DNA from: Subtercola boreus
Lineage (GTDB): Bacteria; Actinomycetota; Actinomycetes; Actinomycetales; Microbacteriaceae
Direction of reading: 5' to 3'
Assembly: GCF_003399635.1 (NCBI RefSeq)
Contig: NZ_NBXB01000029.1
Coordinates: 248,001 to 312,000, forward strand
Length of the DNA: 64,000 nt
This document shows positions 1 to 8,121 of the stretch, in pieces. Position numbers and translations under genes: made by a program. The notes beneath the pieces are model-generated. The model did no database searches and was not told the DNA's origin. It saw only the letters and a list, made by a program, of their open reading frames with translations. Position 1 is the first letter of the stretch, and each line of letters opens with the position of its first letter.

Positions 1-313
<313 letters not shown>

Positions 314-373
314 TTATGAGTTCTGTGACGGATGTCGCGGCAGGCGAGCATCCGGTGGCCTCAGTCTACCGAT

Positions 374-1657
374 CTACTCCTCGCCGACGCTCAGCGCCTG
401 CGCCTCCTCGAACTCGGACTCCTCGCCGCCGGCGTCGACCCGGCGGAGGGTCTTCCGGCCGATCACCACGAACAGTGCCGCCACGATGACAGAGCCGGCG
501 GCTGCATACATCGGGAACCCGGGGCTGACGGCCACAGCCAGTGCAGCAGCGGCGGGCGGGGCGATGGCGCCGCCGAGAAACCGCACCGCGGAGTATGCCG
601 ACGACGCGACGGTGCGCGGCAGGTCGGTCGCCATCATCACGGATTCGGTGAGAACCGTGTTGATGATTCCGAGCATCAGGCCGCCGACGACGATGCAGAC
701 GATGAGGCCGACTGTGGACGAGATGAGCAGACCGCCCGCGACGAGGTCGAGCGCCAAGAGCACCAACGCACCAGTCATGGCGGTGGTGCGCTTCATCCGC
801 CGGGTCAGGAGAGGCGCGACGAACACCGACGTCACCGCGACCCCGATCCCCCAGCCGAAGAACGTGAAGCCGAGGCCGATCGCGTTCAGGCCGAGCGGGA
901 AGGGCGTATAGGCGAGCAGGGTGAAGAAGCCCATGTTGTAGAACAGCGCGGTGAAGGCGAGCAGGCGGATGCTCGGATTGGCCAAGGCGCGAAGCGGCGC
1001 ACTCAGCCGGGTCGGCTCCCGGTCGGCCTTCTCGTCCTTCTTCAGCAGCACCACGATCGCGACGAAGCCGACGGCCATGAGCACAGCGGTTCCGAAGAAC
1101 GGTCCGCGCCAGCTGATCGAGCCGAGCAGCCCGCCGAGGAGGGGTCCGATCGCGATACCGAGGCCGAGGGCGGCTTCGTAGAGAACGATCGCACTGGATG
1201 CGCCCCCGCTGGCCGCACCGACGATCGTCGCGAGCGCTGTCGAGATGAAGAACGCGTTGCCGAGGCCCCAACCGCCGCGGAAGCCGATGACGGCTTCGAC
1301 GCTGCCCGCCGAACCGGCGAGGGCTGCGAACACCACGATCAGCGCGAGGCCGATGAGGAGGGTCTTCTTGGCACCGATGCGGCTCGACACGAAGCTCGTG
1401 ATGAGCATCGCGAGGCCGGTGATGACCAGGTAGCTCGTGAAGAGAAGCGAGGTCTGCGTCGGGCTCGCCTGGAGCGCCTCGGCGATGGCCGGCAGGATCG
1501 GGTCGACCAGGCCGATGCCCATGAATGCGATGACGCTCGCGAAGGCGACGGCCCAGACGGCTTTCGGCTGGTGCAGGATGGATGCCCCACCGCCGCTGTG
1601 GCCGTGGCCGTGGCCGGCAGTGTGCTGGGTGGACGGGACGTTCTTCGTGGTCGTCAC
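374..1657 (-). CDS. MFS transporter (drug/metabolite efflux type), MarR-linked
   Basis: Major facilitator of 427 residues with about 12 hydrophobic segments. The first helix reads AVAFASVIAFMGIGLVDPIL, the D-P-I-L pattern typical of DHA1-type drug exporters, and charged loops such as SSRIGAKKTLL match MFS motif A. The N-terminus carries a His/Gly-rich tail (residues about 12-23, HGHGHS) before the first helix, which is unusual and could bind a metal or be a disordered tail. The GTG start is at 1657, 1 nt after the stop of the MarR gene 1659-2096, so the two form one transcriptional unit. The context suggests an inducible efflux pump controlled by that regulator. The substrate is unknown. Confidence 0.92.
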   Translation of the reverse strand: MTTTKNVPSTQHTAGHGHGHSGGGASILHQPKAVWAVAFASVIAFMGIGLVDPILPAIAEALQASPTQTSLLFTSYLVITGLAMLITSFVSSRIGAKKTLLIGLALIVVFAALAGSAGSVEAVIGFRGGWGLGNAFFISTALATIVGAASGGASSAIVLYEAALGLGIAIGPLLGGLLGSISWRGPFFGTAVLMAVGFVAIVVLLKKDEKADREPTRLSAPLRALANPSIRLLAFTALFYNMGFFTLLAYTPFPLGLNAIGLGFTFFGWGIGVAVTSVFVAPLLTRRMKRTTAMTGALVLLALDLVAGGLLISSTVGLIVCIVVGGLMLGIINTVLTESVMMATDLPRTVASSAYSAVRFLGGAIAPPAAAALAVAVSPGFPMYAAAGSVIVAALFVVIGRKTLRRVDAGGEESEFEEAQALSVGEE

Positions 1658-1658
1658 C

Positions 1659-2096
1659 TCAGGCCGCCTGCTCCTGCACGTCGATGCGGTCGCCGATCAG
1701 GTCGGTGGCCTCTGAGAGCACCCCGAGTTCCCGCACGGTCAGGTCGGAGAAGAGGGGCTCGAGCGCGAGGCCCAGCCGGTAGCGCCAGTCGTTCAGCGCG
1801 TTCTGCCCCTTCGGGGCGATGGCGATCTGCCAGGCACGGGCGTCGGAGGAATCAGCGATCCGCTTGATCCACTCGAGCTCGTTGAGGTTGGCGACGATCT
1901 TCGTCATGGTGGGCTGGCTGACCCTGTTGGCGACGGCCAGTTCGCCGAGGCGCAGGGGGCCGGAGGAGGTCAGCACGCTGAGCGTCCGCCAGGCCGCCGG
2001 CGAGGTGGAGTCTCCCGTGGCCTGGGCCGCAAGACGGGTGAGACGGTGGGTGACGGATACGAGGTCGCCCAGAAGTTCGGAAAGTTCGCTGTTCAC
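1659..2096 (-). CDS. MarR-family transcriptional regulator
   Basis: Winged-helix repressor of 145 residues. The central part has the MarR layout: a helix-turn-helix around ELAVANRVSQPTMTKIVANL (about residues 52-71), then the wing with I-K-R-I-A-D-S-S-D-A-R, the D-x-R element of the family. It is the first gene of an operon with the MFS gene 374-1657 (1-nt gap). The start is GTG at 2096, supported by a -10 TACAAT placed 7 nt upstream, which implies a leaderless transcript. An inverted repeat TATAG-N5-CTATA lies immediately upstream and is the likely autoregulatory operator. The inducing ligand is unknown. Confidence 0.93.
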   Translation of the reverse strand: MNSELSELLGDLVSVTHRLTRLAAQATGDSTSPAAWRTLSVLTSSGPLRLGELAVANRVSQPTMTKIVANLNELEWIKRIADSSDARAWQIAIAPKGQNALNDWRYRLGLALEPLFSDLTVRELGVLSEATDLIGDRIDVQEQAA

Positions 2097-2109
2097 GTAC
2101 CTAATTGTA
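2097..2109 (-). promoter_or_regulatory. -10 element (TACAAT) of the MarR-MFS operon, leaderless
   Basis: On the minus strand TACAAT (2104-2109) is followed by 7 nt and then the GTG start at 2096. There is no room for a ribosome site, so the mRNA probably begins at the start codon. Confidence 0.6.
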
Positions 2110-2122
2110 TAGCCGAACTATA
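2108..2122. promoter_or_regulatory. Candidate MarR operator TATAG-N5-CTATA
   Basis: Perfect 5-bp inverted repeat with a 5-nt spacer. It overlaps the -10 hexamer of the MarR gene by 2 nt. AT-rich palindromes overlapping the promoter are typical MarR targets, so autorepression of the MarR-MFS operon is inferred. Confidence 0.55.
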
Positions 2123-2141
2123 TGTAGATCAAACGCTCACT

Positions 2142-3416
2142 TCAGATCGCCTTGACCTCGAGGTCGGCCTCGGCGTGGGTGTCGGGCCCGACGAACGCGA
2201 ACGAGGTGAAGCCGGCCGCCGCGGCGCGCTCGAGCTGCGCCTTGGTGTTCTTCGTGCGCCGTTCGAGCCGCACGCGGGTTCCCGAGGCGATCAGCTGCGT
2301 CTTCAACCCGACCAGCTGGGCCGGTGTCGCGGATGCCTCGTGCAGGAGCAGCAGGGCATCCGGAGCTCCGACAACCGACGCCTCGAGCAGGTCGACGATG
2401 CGCTCGAACCCGATCGAGAACCCGCAGGCGGCGACATCCGTGCCGAGGAACCGGCCGATCATGCCGTCGTAACGGCCCCCGCCGCCGAGAGAGAACGGGA
2501 AGTCGGGGTGAGCGATCTCGAAGATCGTGCCTGTGTAGTAGCCCATGCCGCGCACAAGGAACGGGTCGAACTGCAGATGCGCCTTGTCGACAACCTCGGC
2601 GAGCGCCGCCAGTTCGGCGATGAGTTCAGGGTCGACCCCGGCAGGCAGGACCTTCGTGATCGCGCGCACGCCGAACGGATTGAACTCCTTCGTCGTGATG
2701 CGGTGGAAGAACGCATCGAGCGCATCGACAGCAGCCGGGGTCACGGCGCGCTCCCGCAGCTCGGCGACCACGCCGTCCTGGCCGACCTTGTCGAGTTTGT
2801 CGACGGTGATCAACACCTGTGGATGTTCGGCGGGAGCGAATCCGAAGACGTCGAGCATCGCCGTGAGCAGGCGGCGGTCGTTGATGCGGATCGTGCAGCC
2901 CTCGAGCCCCAGCTCGTCGAGCGTGGCGAGCGTCGCCGTGATGATCTCGGCCTCGGCAAGCTGGCCCGGCTCGCCGATGATGTCGATGTCGCACTGCACG
3001 AACTGGCGGTAGCGCCCCTTCTGCGGGCGCTCGGCACGCCAGACCGGCGCGATCTGGATGGACCGGAACACGCTCGGCAGTTCACCACGGTGACTGGCGT
3101 AGAACCGGGCGAGCGGAACGGTCAGGTCGAAGCGCAGGCCCAGGTCGGCGAGGAACTCGGGCGCCTCGAACTCGACAGCCTCCTGGAGGTCGGTCGTGGT
3201 GAGCGCGCGCTTCATCACGCTGAAGCTCAGTTTCTCGTTGTCGCCGCCGAGGCCGGAGTGCAGGCGCTCGATGTCCTCCATCACGGGCGTCTCGATCTCG
3301 TCGAACCCATGGGCAGTGTAGGAGCGGCGGATGATGCCGAGCGCGCGCTCCCTGGTCGCCTTCTCTGCCGGGAGGAAGTCGCGCATACCGCGGGGCGGGG
3401 TGATTGCCTGTGCCAT
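2142..3416 (-). CDS. hisS: Histidyl-tRNA synthetase
   Basis: Class II aminoacyl-tRNA synthetase that charges tRNA-His, 424 residues, a normal bacterial length. Visible features are the N-terminal TPPRGMRDFLP segment, class II motif 2 (WRAERPQKGRYRQFVQCD, about residues 108-126), the HisA-type motif GMGYYTGTIFE (about 289-299), motif 3 with GGGGRYDGMIG and GFSIGFERI, and a C-terminal anticodon-binding domain. The start is ATG at 3416 rather than the upstream in-frame ATG at 3488, because a CAGAAT -10 hexamer lies exactly 6 nt before 3416. The divergent acyltransferase shares the 97-nt intergenic region. Confidence 0.97.
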   Translation of the reverse strand: MAQAITPPRGMRDFLPAEKATRERALGIIRRSYTAHGFDEIETPVMEDIERLHSGLGGDNEKLSFSVMKRALTTTDLQEAVEFEAPEFLADLGLRFDLTVPLARFYASHRGELPSVFRSIQIAPVWRAERPQKGRYRQFVQCDIDIIGEPGQLAEAEIITATLATLDELGLEGCTIRINDRRLLTAMLDVFGFAPAEHPQVLITVDKLDKVGQDGVVAELRERAVTPAAVDALDAFFHRITTKEFNPFGVRAITKVLPAGVDPELIAELAALAEVVDKAHLQFDPFLVRGMGYYTGTIFEIAHPDFPFSLGGGGRYDGMIGRFLGTDVAACGFSIGFERIVDLLEASVVGAPDALLLLHEASATPAQLVGLKTQLIASGTRVRLERRTKNTKAQLERAAAAGFTSFAFVGPDTHAEADLEVKAI

Positions 3417-3428
3417 GCCCCAATTCTG
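3417..3428 (-). promoter_or_regulatory. -10 element (CAGAAT) of hisS, leaderless
   Basis: CAGAAT (3423-3428, minus strand) is separated by 6 nt from ATG at 3416. This predicts a transcript starting at or next to the AUG. Confidence 0.55.
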
Positions 3429-3501
3429 CCAGTCGCGCGGATGCGGGCGCGCCGGGTCTCCGCTGCCGGCGTCGATGCGGCTGATCAAAGCTCAGAACCT
3501 C

Positions 3502-3513
3502 TATGGTGGTTCG
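3502..3513 (+). promoter_or_regulatory. -10 element (TATGGT) of the acyltransferase gene, leaderless
   Basis: TATGGT (3502-3507) lies 6 nt before ATG at 3514. No Shine-Dalgarno sequence precedes the start. It is divergent from the hisS promoter. Confidence 0.55.
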
Positions 3514-4794
3514 ATGAGCTCCGTCAGCCTGACGACGTCGTCGATCGACCTCTCCAAACGCGACCTGACCCTCGACATCGCACGGGTGTTCTGCGTGCTG
3601 CTCGTGGTGATCATCCACCTGCTCATGGTCGGGGTGGGGTTCGCCAGCGGCGGACAACTCGTCGTCTCCCGCCCGCTCGAACAGCAGTGGTGGTTCGCCC
3701 CGGTGACCTGGATCGGCCAGATCATGCCCCTGTTCTTCGTCGTCGGAGGGTTCGCCAGCCTCACCGCGTGGCGGAGTTCGAGGCGTCGGGGCCGCACGGC
3801 CTCCGATTTCGTACGCACGCGGGTGCTGCGCCTCGCCCAGCCCGCACTCCCCCTGTTCCTCTTCTACGTGGTCGTCATCGGAGGCGCGCGGCTCATCGGC
3901 ATCGACCCGACCCTTCTCGACACCGTCGTCGTCGGGGCGGGTTCGCCGCTCTGGTTCCTCGCCGCCTACGGGCTCTGCCAGGCGCTGGTGCCGACGATGG
4001 CTCGCTGGCATGCGCGTTCGCCCCGCCTGACGCTGGTCGTGCTGCTCGCCGGTGCGGTGGTGGTGGATGCCCTCCGGTACTCCAGCGGCATCGACGCTAT
4101 CGGGCTCCTCAACCTCTTCTTCGTCTGGCTGCTGGTTCAGCAGCTCGGCTTCTGGTACGCCGACGGATGGTTCGACCGCCGTGCCTGGTGGCAGCTGGTG
4201 CTGCTCGCCGCCGGCGCCTACGCCACGCTCTTCCCGCTCACCGGCTGGGGTCCGTACAGCAACGACATGCTCACGAACCTGAACCCGCCCACGCTGCCCC
4301 TGGTCGCGCTCGCGCTCGGGCAGGCGTGCATCCTGAGGCTGTTCCGACCGCTGCTGGCGGCGCTCATGAACACGCACGCGGCGCGGGCCTTCGTGTTCGT
4401 GGTGGGGTCGCGGCTGATGACGATCTACCTGTGGCACCTGCCGGTCATCATCATGCTCTCCGGGATCGCGCTGCTGATTCCCGGGGCGTCGCCCGCGCCG
4501 GCGAGCCCGTCGTGGTGGTGGAGCCGGCCCCTGTTCTTTGTGATCGTGATGGCCGCCCTGTTCGGGCTGTCGTTCCTCGTCGGGCGGTTCGAGAAACCGC
4601 GCGAGGTTGGTCCGACTCCGCCCGCGCGGATCGTCGCGCTGGCCGCCGTGCTCACGTTCGTGCCGGCGTTCTGCGTGATGGAGTTCTTCCTCGACCTGCC
4701 GTTCGCGATACTGGGCGCGGTGTTCTACGCGTTCGCGGTGCTGCTGCTCGGGCGGTGGCCCGGTCAGCTCAATCCACAGACGGCAGCGCGATGA
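3514..4794 (+). CDS. Acyltransferase 3 (OafA/YrhL-like) membrane protein
   Basis: Integral membrane O-acyltransferase of 426 residues with about 10 hydrophobic segments. The N-terminal helix carries R-D-L-T-L-D-I-A-R followed by VVIIHLLM, the Arg/His pattern of the acyltransferase-3 family. Such proteins transfer acetyl or other acyl groups from the cytosol to sugars of cell-wall or surface polymers; the acceptor here is unknown. The ATG at 3514 is favoured over the upstream ATG at 3331, which would run antisense through hisS. The 3' end overlaps the convergent mazG stop by 26 nt. No glycan-biosynthesis genes are adjacent. Confidence 0.88.
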   Translation: MSSVSLTTSSIDLSKRDLTLDIARVFCVLLVVIIHLLMVGVGFASGGQLVVSRPLEQQWWFAPVTWIGQIMPLFFVVGGFASLTAWRSSRRRGRTASDFVRTRVLRLAQPALPLFLFYVVVIGGARLIGIDPTLLDTVVVGAGSPLWFLAAYGLCQALVPTMARWHARSPRLTLVVLLAGAVVVDALRYSSGIDAIGLLNLFFVWLLVQQLGFWYADGWFDRRAWWQLVLLAAGAYATLFPLTGWGPYSNDMLTNLNPPTLPLVALALGQACILRLFRPLLAALMNTHAARAFVFVVGSRLMTIYLWHLPVIIMLSGIALLIPGASPAPASPSWWWSRPLFFVIVMAALFGLSFLVGRFEKPREVGPTPPARIVALAAVLTFVPAFCVMEFFLDLPFAILGAVFYAFAVLLLGRWPGQLNPQTAAR

Positions 4795-5464
4795 TGCCGG
4801 CGTCAGCCGCGTCCTGACCCTCCGCCTCGCGGATCTCGGCCTGCAACCCGCGGAGCGTCGACCGCAGTGCCCGCTCAGCGTCGAGGCCTAGCGCCTTCGC
4901 CGAGGCGACCACGGCCAGCAGCAGCGAGCCGAGCTCGTCTTCGCCTTCGAACGGGATGCCCGCTGGCGCATCCGCGTCGAGCAGGCCAATCTTCTGGGCC
5001 TTGCCGATCACCTTGTCGGCAAGCGCGAGTGAGGGCATGCCCTGGGGAATCCCCTCGAGCACGCTCGTACGGCCCGGCTTCTCGACCGCCTTGAGGTCGT
5101 CCCACATGTTCACGACATCGTCGGCCGTGTGCGCGACGCGGTCGCCGAAGACATGCGGATGCCGCCCGACCATCTTCGCCGTCATGTGGGCTGCGACATC
5201 CTGGATGTCGAACTCCTCACCCGGGGTGTGCGCGGCAAGGTCGGCGTGGAAGACCACCTGGTAGAGCACGTCGCCGAGCTCCTCGAGCAGGTCGTCGCGG
5301 GTGCCCACCTCGATCGCCTCGACCAGTTCGTGCGACTCCTCGACGAGGTACTGCACGAGCGACTCGTGAGTCTGCTCGGCGTCCCACGGGCATCCACCCG
5401 GCGCCCGCAGCCGCGCGGTCACGGCGATCAGTTCGTCGAGCTTCGAGGGGATCTGGTCTGTCAC
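4769..5464 (-). CDS. mazG: MazG-family nucleoside triphosphate pyrophosphohydrolase
   Basis: House-cleaning NTP pyrophosphohydrolase, 231 residues. The MazG domain is clear: GGCPWDAEQTHESL near residue 20, then the metal-binding helices EESHELVEAI and LLEELGDVLYQVVFHA, with E-E-x-x-E and D residues that hold Mg2+. The C-terminal half is a shorter second region, as in other actinobacterial MazG proteins. The GTG start at 5464 gives the expected VTDQIPSKLDELI N-terminus; longer frames upstream run through the nhaA promoter. Mfd-mazG-eno synteny is kept on this strand with insertions. The 3' end overlaps the convergent acyltransferase by 26 nt. Confidence 0.92.
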   Translation of the reverse strand: MTDQIPSKLDELIAVTARLRAPGGCPWDAEQTHESLVQYLVEESHELVEAIEVGTRDDLLEELGDVLYQVVFHADLAAHTPGEEFDIQDVAAHMTAKMVGRHPHVFGDRVAHTADDVVNMWDDLKAVEKPGRTSVLEGIPQGMPSLALADKVIGKAQKIGLLDADAPAGIPFEGEDELGSLLLAVVASAKALGLDAERALRSTLRGLQAEIREAEGQDAADAGIIALPSVD

Positions 5465-5521
5465 GGGAGCCTCACGTCCGGGGGCCGGCGCGGGGTACGC
5501 CGACCGTCTGAACTCTTTCGT

Positions 5522-5534
5522 TAGACTGTAACCG
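5522..5534 (+). promoter_or_regulatory. -10 element (TAGACT) upstream of nhaA
   Basis: TAGACT (5522-5527) is followed by 7 nt and a GTG at 5535, in frame with nhaA. This could give a leaderless start, or simply place the transcript start about 54 nt before the ATG at 5589. Confidence 0.5.
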
Positions 5535-5588
5535 GTGAGCCGGGAAGTCTGGTCGGCAGTATCTTCTTCGACCCTCCCGAGAGGCACC

Positions 5589-6902
5589 ATGACCCAGCCC
5601 ACACCGCCCGGCAGCACTCCCGGCCGCACTCCCGGCCTGTTCGCCGAAGACCGATCGGCCGAGTCGTCCCGCCTCGGCGAGATCCTCCGCAAGGAGACCG
5701 TCGGCGGGGTGATCCTCGTGATCGCGGCGGCGATCGCCGTCATCTGGGCCAACACTCCCTTCGCCGACAGTTACTACGCGCTCCGCGACTTCCAGATCGG
5801 GCCGGAGGCTCTGCACCTGCATCTGAGCCTCGGCCAGTGGTCGTCGGACGGTCTGCTCGCGATCTTCTTCTTCCTGGTCGGCCTCGAGCTGAAGCGGGAG
5901 TTCGTCGCGGGCGAACTCCGCAAATTCAGCAAGGCCATCGTGCCGGTCTCCGCTGCGATCGGCGGCGTGGTCGTACCTGCCCTCATCTATCTGGCGATCA
6001 ACCTCGCCGACCCCGAAGCTCTCAACGGCTGGGCGATCCCGACCGCGACCGACATCGCCTTCGCTGTGGCCGTGCTCGCCATCGTCGGCTCACGCCTGCC
6101 GAGCGCGCTCCGCATCTTCCTCCTCACCCTCGCGGTGGTCGACGACCTCATCGCCATCGCGATCATCGCCTTCGTCTACACCAGCGAGATCCAGTTCGTA
6201 CCGCTCCTGCTGGCGCTGCTGCCGCTGGCGCTGTACACCGTGCTCGCGCAGCGGTTCCGCCGGTTCTTCGGCCAGCACCAGGCGGCGGCCTGGCTGATCC
6301 TGCTGCCCATCGCGCTGACTGTCTGGGCCCTCATCCACGCCTCGGGCATCCACGCCACGGTGGCCGGCGTGCTGCTCGGTTTCGCCATCCCGGTGATTCG
6401 CAGCAAGGCCAGCGGAGGGCCGGATGCAGGCCCCGGGCTGTCGGAGATCTTCGAGCACCGCTTCCGCCCGATCTCCACCGGCTTCGCCGTGCCCGTCTTC
6501 GCGTTCTTCGCAGCGGGCGTCACCATCGGCGGTATCGACGGCTTCACCACCGCGCTGTCGAGCCCGGTGACGATCGGCGTCATTGCGGCCCTCGTGCTCG
6601 GCAAACCCATCGGCATCCTCCTCACCACGTGGGTGACCACCCGGGCGACCCGAGCGGAACTCGATCCGAGCATCCGCTGGATCGACCTCACCGGCGTCGC
6701 CCTTCTCGGCGGAATCGGGTTCACTGTGTCTCTCCTCGTAGCGGAACTCAGTTTCGGCCTCGGCAGTGTGCACGACGACGACGCAAAGGTGGCGATCCTG
6801 GTGGCCTCTGTGCTTGCGGCGCTCCTCGCGATCGCCGTGCTGCGGCCCCGCAACCGCCACTATGCGAAGGCCCAGAACGCCGAGGGCGCGGCCGACCGGT
6901 AG
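5589..6902 (+). CDS. nhaA: Na+/H+ antiporter NhaA
   Basis: Electrogenic Na+/H+ antiporter of the cytoplasmic membrane, 437 residues with about 12 hydrophobic segments. Diagnostic NhaA stretches include KRE after the first periplasmic loop, [21 protein letters not shown] with the two conserved Asp region downstream ([10 protein letters not shown], the D-D pair that binds Na+/H+), and [12 protein letters not shown]. The ATG at 5589 has an AGAGG ribosome site 4 nt upstream. An alternative in-frame GTG at 5535 sits 7 nt after a TAGACT -10 and would add 18 residues. The downstream EamA gene begins 9 nt after the stop, so the two are likely co-transcribed. Confidence 0.96.
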   Translation: MTQPTPPGSTPGRTPGLFAEDRSAESSRLGEILRKETVGGVILVIAAAIAVIWANTPFADSYYALRDFQIGPEALHLHLSLGQWSSDGLLAIFFFLVGLELKREFVAGELRKFSKAIVPVSAAIGGVVVPALIYLAINLADPEALNGWAIPTATDIAFAVAVLAIVGSRLPSALRIFLLTLAVVDDLIAIAIIAFVYTSEIQFVPLLLALLPLALYTVLAQRFRRFFGQHQAAAWLILLPIALTVWALIHASGIHATVAGVLLGFAIPVIRSKASGGPDAGPGLSEIFEHRFRPISTGFAVPVFAFFAAGVTIGGIDGFTTALSSPVTIGVIAALVLGKPIGILLTTWVTTRATRAELDPSIRWIDLTGVALLGGIGFTVSLLVAELSFGLGSVHDDDAKVAILVASVLAALLAIAVLRPRNRHYAKAQNAEGAADR

Positions 6903-6911
6903 CGTGAGGGC

Positions 6912-7808
6912 GTGACATCCACCGCCCTGAGCTCGCGAGCCGGCACACTCGGGCCGGTCGGGCTCGTCGTGGCGGGGCTGCTCTGCCAGGAGGTCGGCGC
7001 CTCGTTCGCGATCATGCTGTTCCCGACCGTCGGGGCGCTCGGCATGGTGACGCTCCGGCTCGTCTTCTCGGCGCTGGTGCTGATGGCCGTCTTCCGCCCG
7101 CGCCTCGCCGGCTACAGCCGCAGTGACTGGATGATCGTGGTCGCCTTCGGCCTCACGGTGGGCGGCATGAACATGATGTTCTACACGGCACTCGACAGGT
7201 TGCCGCTCGGGACGACCGTCACCATCGAGGTTCTGGGCCCCCTGGTGCTGTCGGTTGTGGTGAGTCGTCGCGCGTCCGCCTGGCTCTGGGCTGTGCTGGC
7301 CTTCGCGGGCGTCGCGTTGCTCAGCCAGGGCGGTGCAGGCGATCTCGACCCGGTCGGCGTCGCCTTTGCCGCGGGAACCGGAGTGTTCTGGGCGGCCTAC
7401 ATCCTGCTCTCAGCACGCACCGGCGCGCGTTTCCCGAAGCTCGACGGCATCGCGATCGCCATGGTCGTGGGGGCCGTCATGTCTCTGCCGTTCGGACTGC
7501 TGACGACCGGATCCGCCCTCTTCGAGCCACGTGTACTGCTGCTCGGGCTGGCGGTTGCGCTCCTCTCGTCGACGATTCCTTATGCGTTCGAGCTGCTCGC
7601 GCTCCGGCGCATCCCGGAGGCGACCTTCTCCATCCTGATGAGCCTCGCGCCGGCCATCGCCGCGCTGGCCGGCCTCGTGATCCTCGGGCAGTCGCTGACG
7701 TGGGTCGAGGCGGCAGCGATCGCGCTGGTCATCGCGGCGAGCGTCGGCGCGGTGCGCTCCGCGGCCCAGCGGCGTGCCACGCCGATCCCCGTCGAGCCGC
7801 TCGCCTGA
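6912..7808 (+). CDS. EamA/DMT-family transporter (RhtA-like)
   Basis: Drug/metabolite transporter of 298 residues made of two tandem five-helix EamA repeats; about 10 hydrophobic segments are visible. The second repeat includes PYAFELLALRRIPEATFSIL, which resembles RhtA-type amino-acid exporters. The start is GTG at 6912, 9 nt after the nhaA stop, preceded by GTGAGGG as a possible ribosome site. It is probably co-transcribed with nhaA. The substrate cannot be read from the sequence; amino-acid or other metabolite efflux is the family norm. Confidence 0.9.
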   Translation: MTSTALSSRAGTLGPVGLVVAGLLCQEVGASFAIMLFPTVGALGMVTLRLVFSALVLMAVFRPRLAGYSRSDWMIVVAFGLTVGGMNMMFYTALDRLPLGTTVTIEVLGPLVLSVVVSRRASAWLWAVLAFAGVALLSQGGAGDLDPVGVAFAAGTGVFWAAYILLSARTGARFPKLDGIAIAMVVGAVMSLPFGLLTTGSALFEPRVLLLGLAVALLSSTIPYAFELLALRRIPEATFSILMSLAPAIAALAGLVILGQSLTWVEAAAIALVIAASVGAVRSAAQRRATPIPVEPLA

Positions 7809-8121
7809 CGCCCCCTGTCGCCGCGCCACGGCGCCCCACGCCTCGCCTCGCCTCGCCTCGCCTCGGAATGTCCTCGACAAAACCCCCGCGCATATCGGGG
7901 AGACTCGTCGCTCCGCATTCCGTAGACGGCGGACGGGCTGCCGCCCGGCGGGCGCGTCGCCACGCAGGCACAAGCGGGCCCAGCACGGCGCCTCCGCCCG
8001 CTCCGCCATCGCGGAACCGGCGGCCCTGCCCCAGACCGCCGCCCTCTTCGCGTCGGATCTGCTCACGGCCGCCCATTCGTGAACAAGCGTGACGCCCCGC
8101 GTGCCGGTCTGGCGCGCGGCG
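7809..8121. other. Gene-free 313-bp stretch between convergent genes
   Basis: This lies between the EamA gene and mfd, whose stops face each other. It holds a CCTCG pentanucleotide run and otherwise low-complexity GC-rich sequence. Overlapping frames on both strands are compositionally odd (Arg/Ala/Pro rich) and have no recognisable domain. No clear terminator hairpin with a T-tract is seen. Confidence 0.6.
7841..7865. repeat. CCTCG pentanucleotide tandem repeat (5 copies)
   Basis: Five perfect head-to-tail copies of CCTCG in the convergent intergenic region. It is a likely slippage tract with no visible function. Confidence 0.9.

Noticed and set aside
2046-4817. Long plus-strand open frame across the hisS region (about 923 codons)
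   Set aside because: It runs antisense through hisS and out of frame through the acyltransferase gene, with no recognisable domain. Both of those genes are complete and well supported.
7410-8076. Possible small minus-strand gene between the EamA gene and mfd
   Set aside because: The predicted peptide is Arg/Ala-rich, covers a CCTCG slippage tract and overlaps the EamA gene end. No ribosome site or domain is seen.
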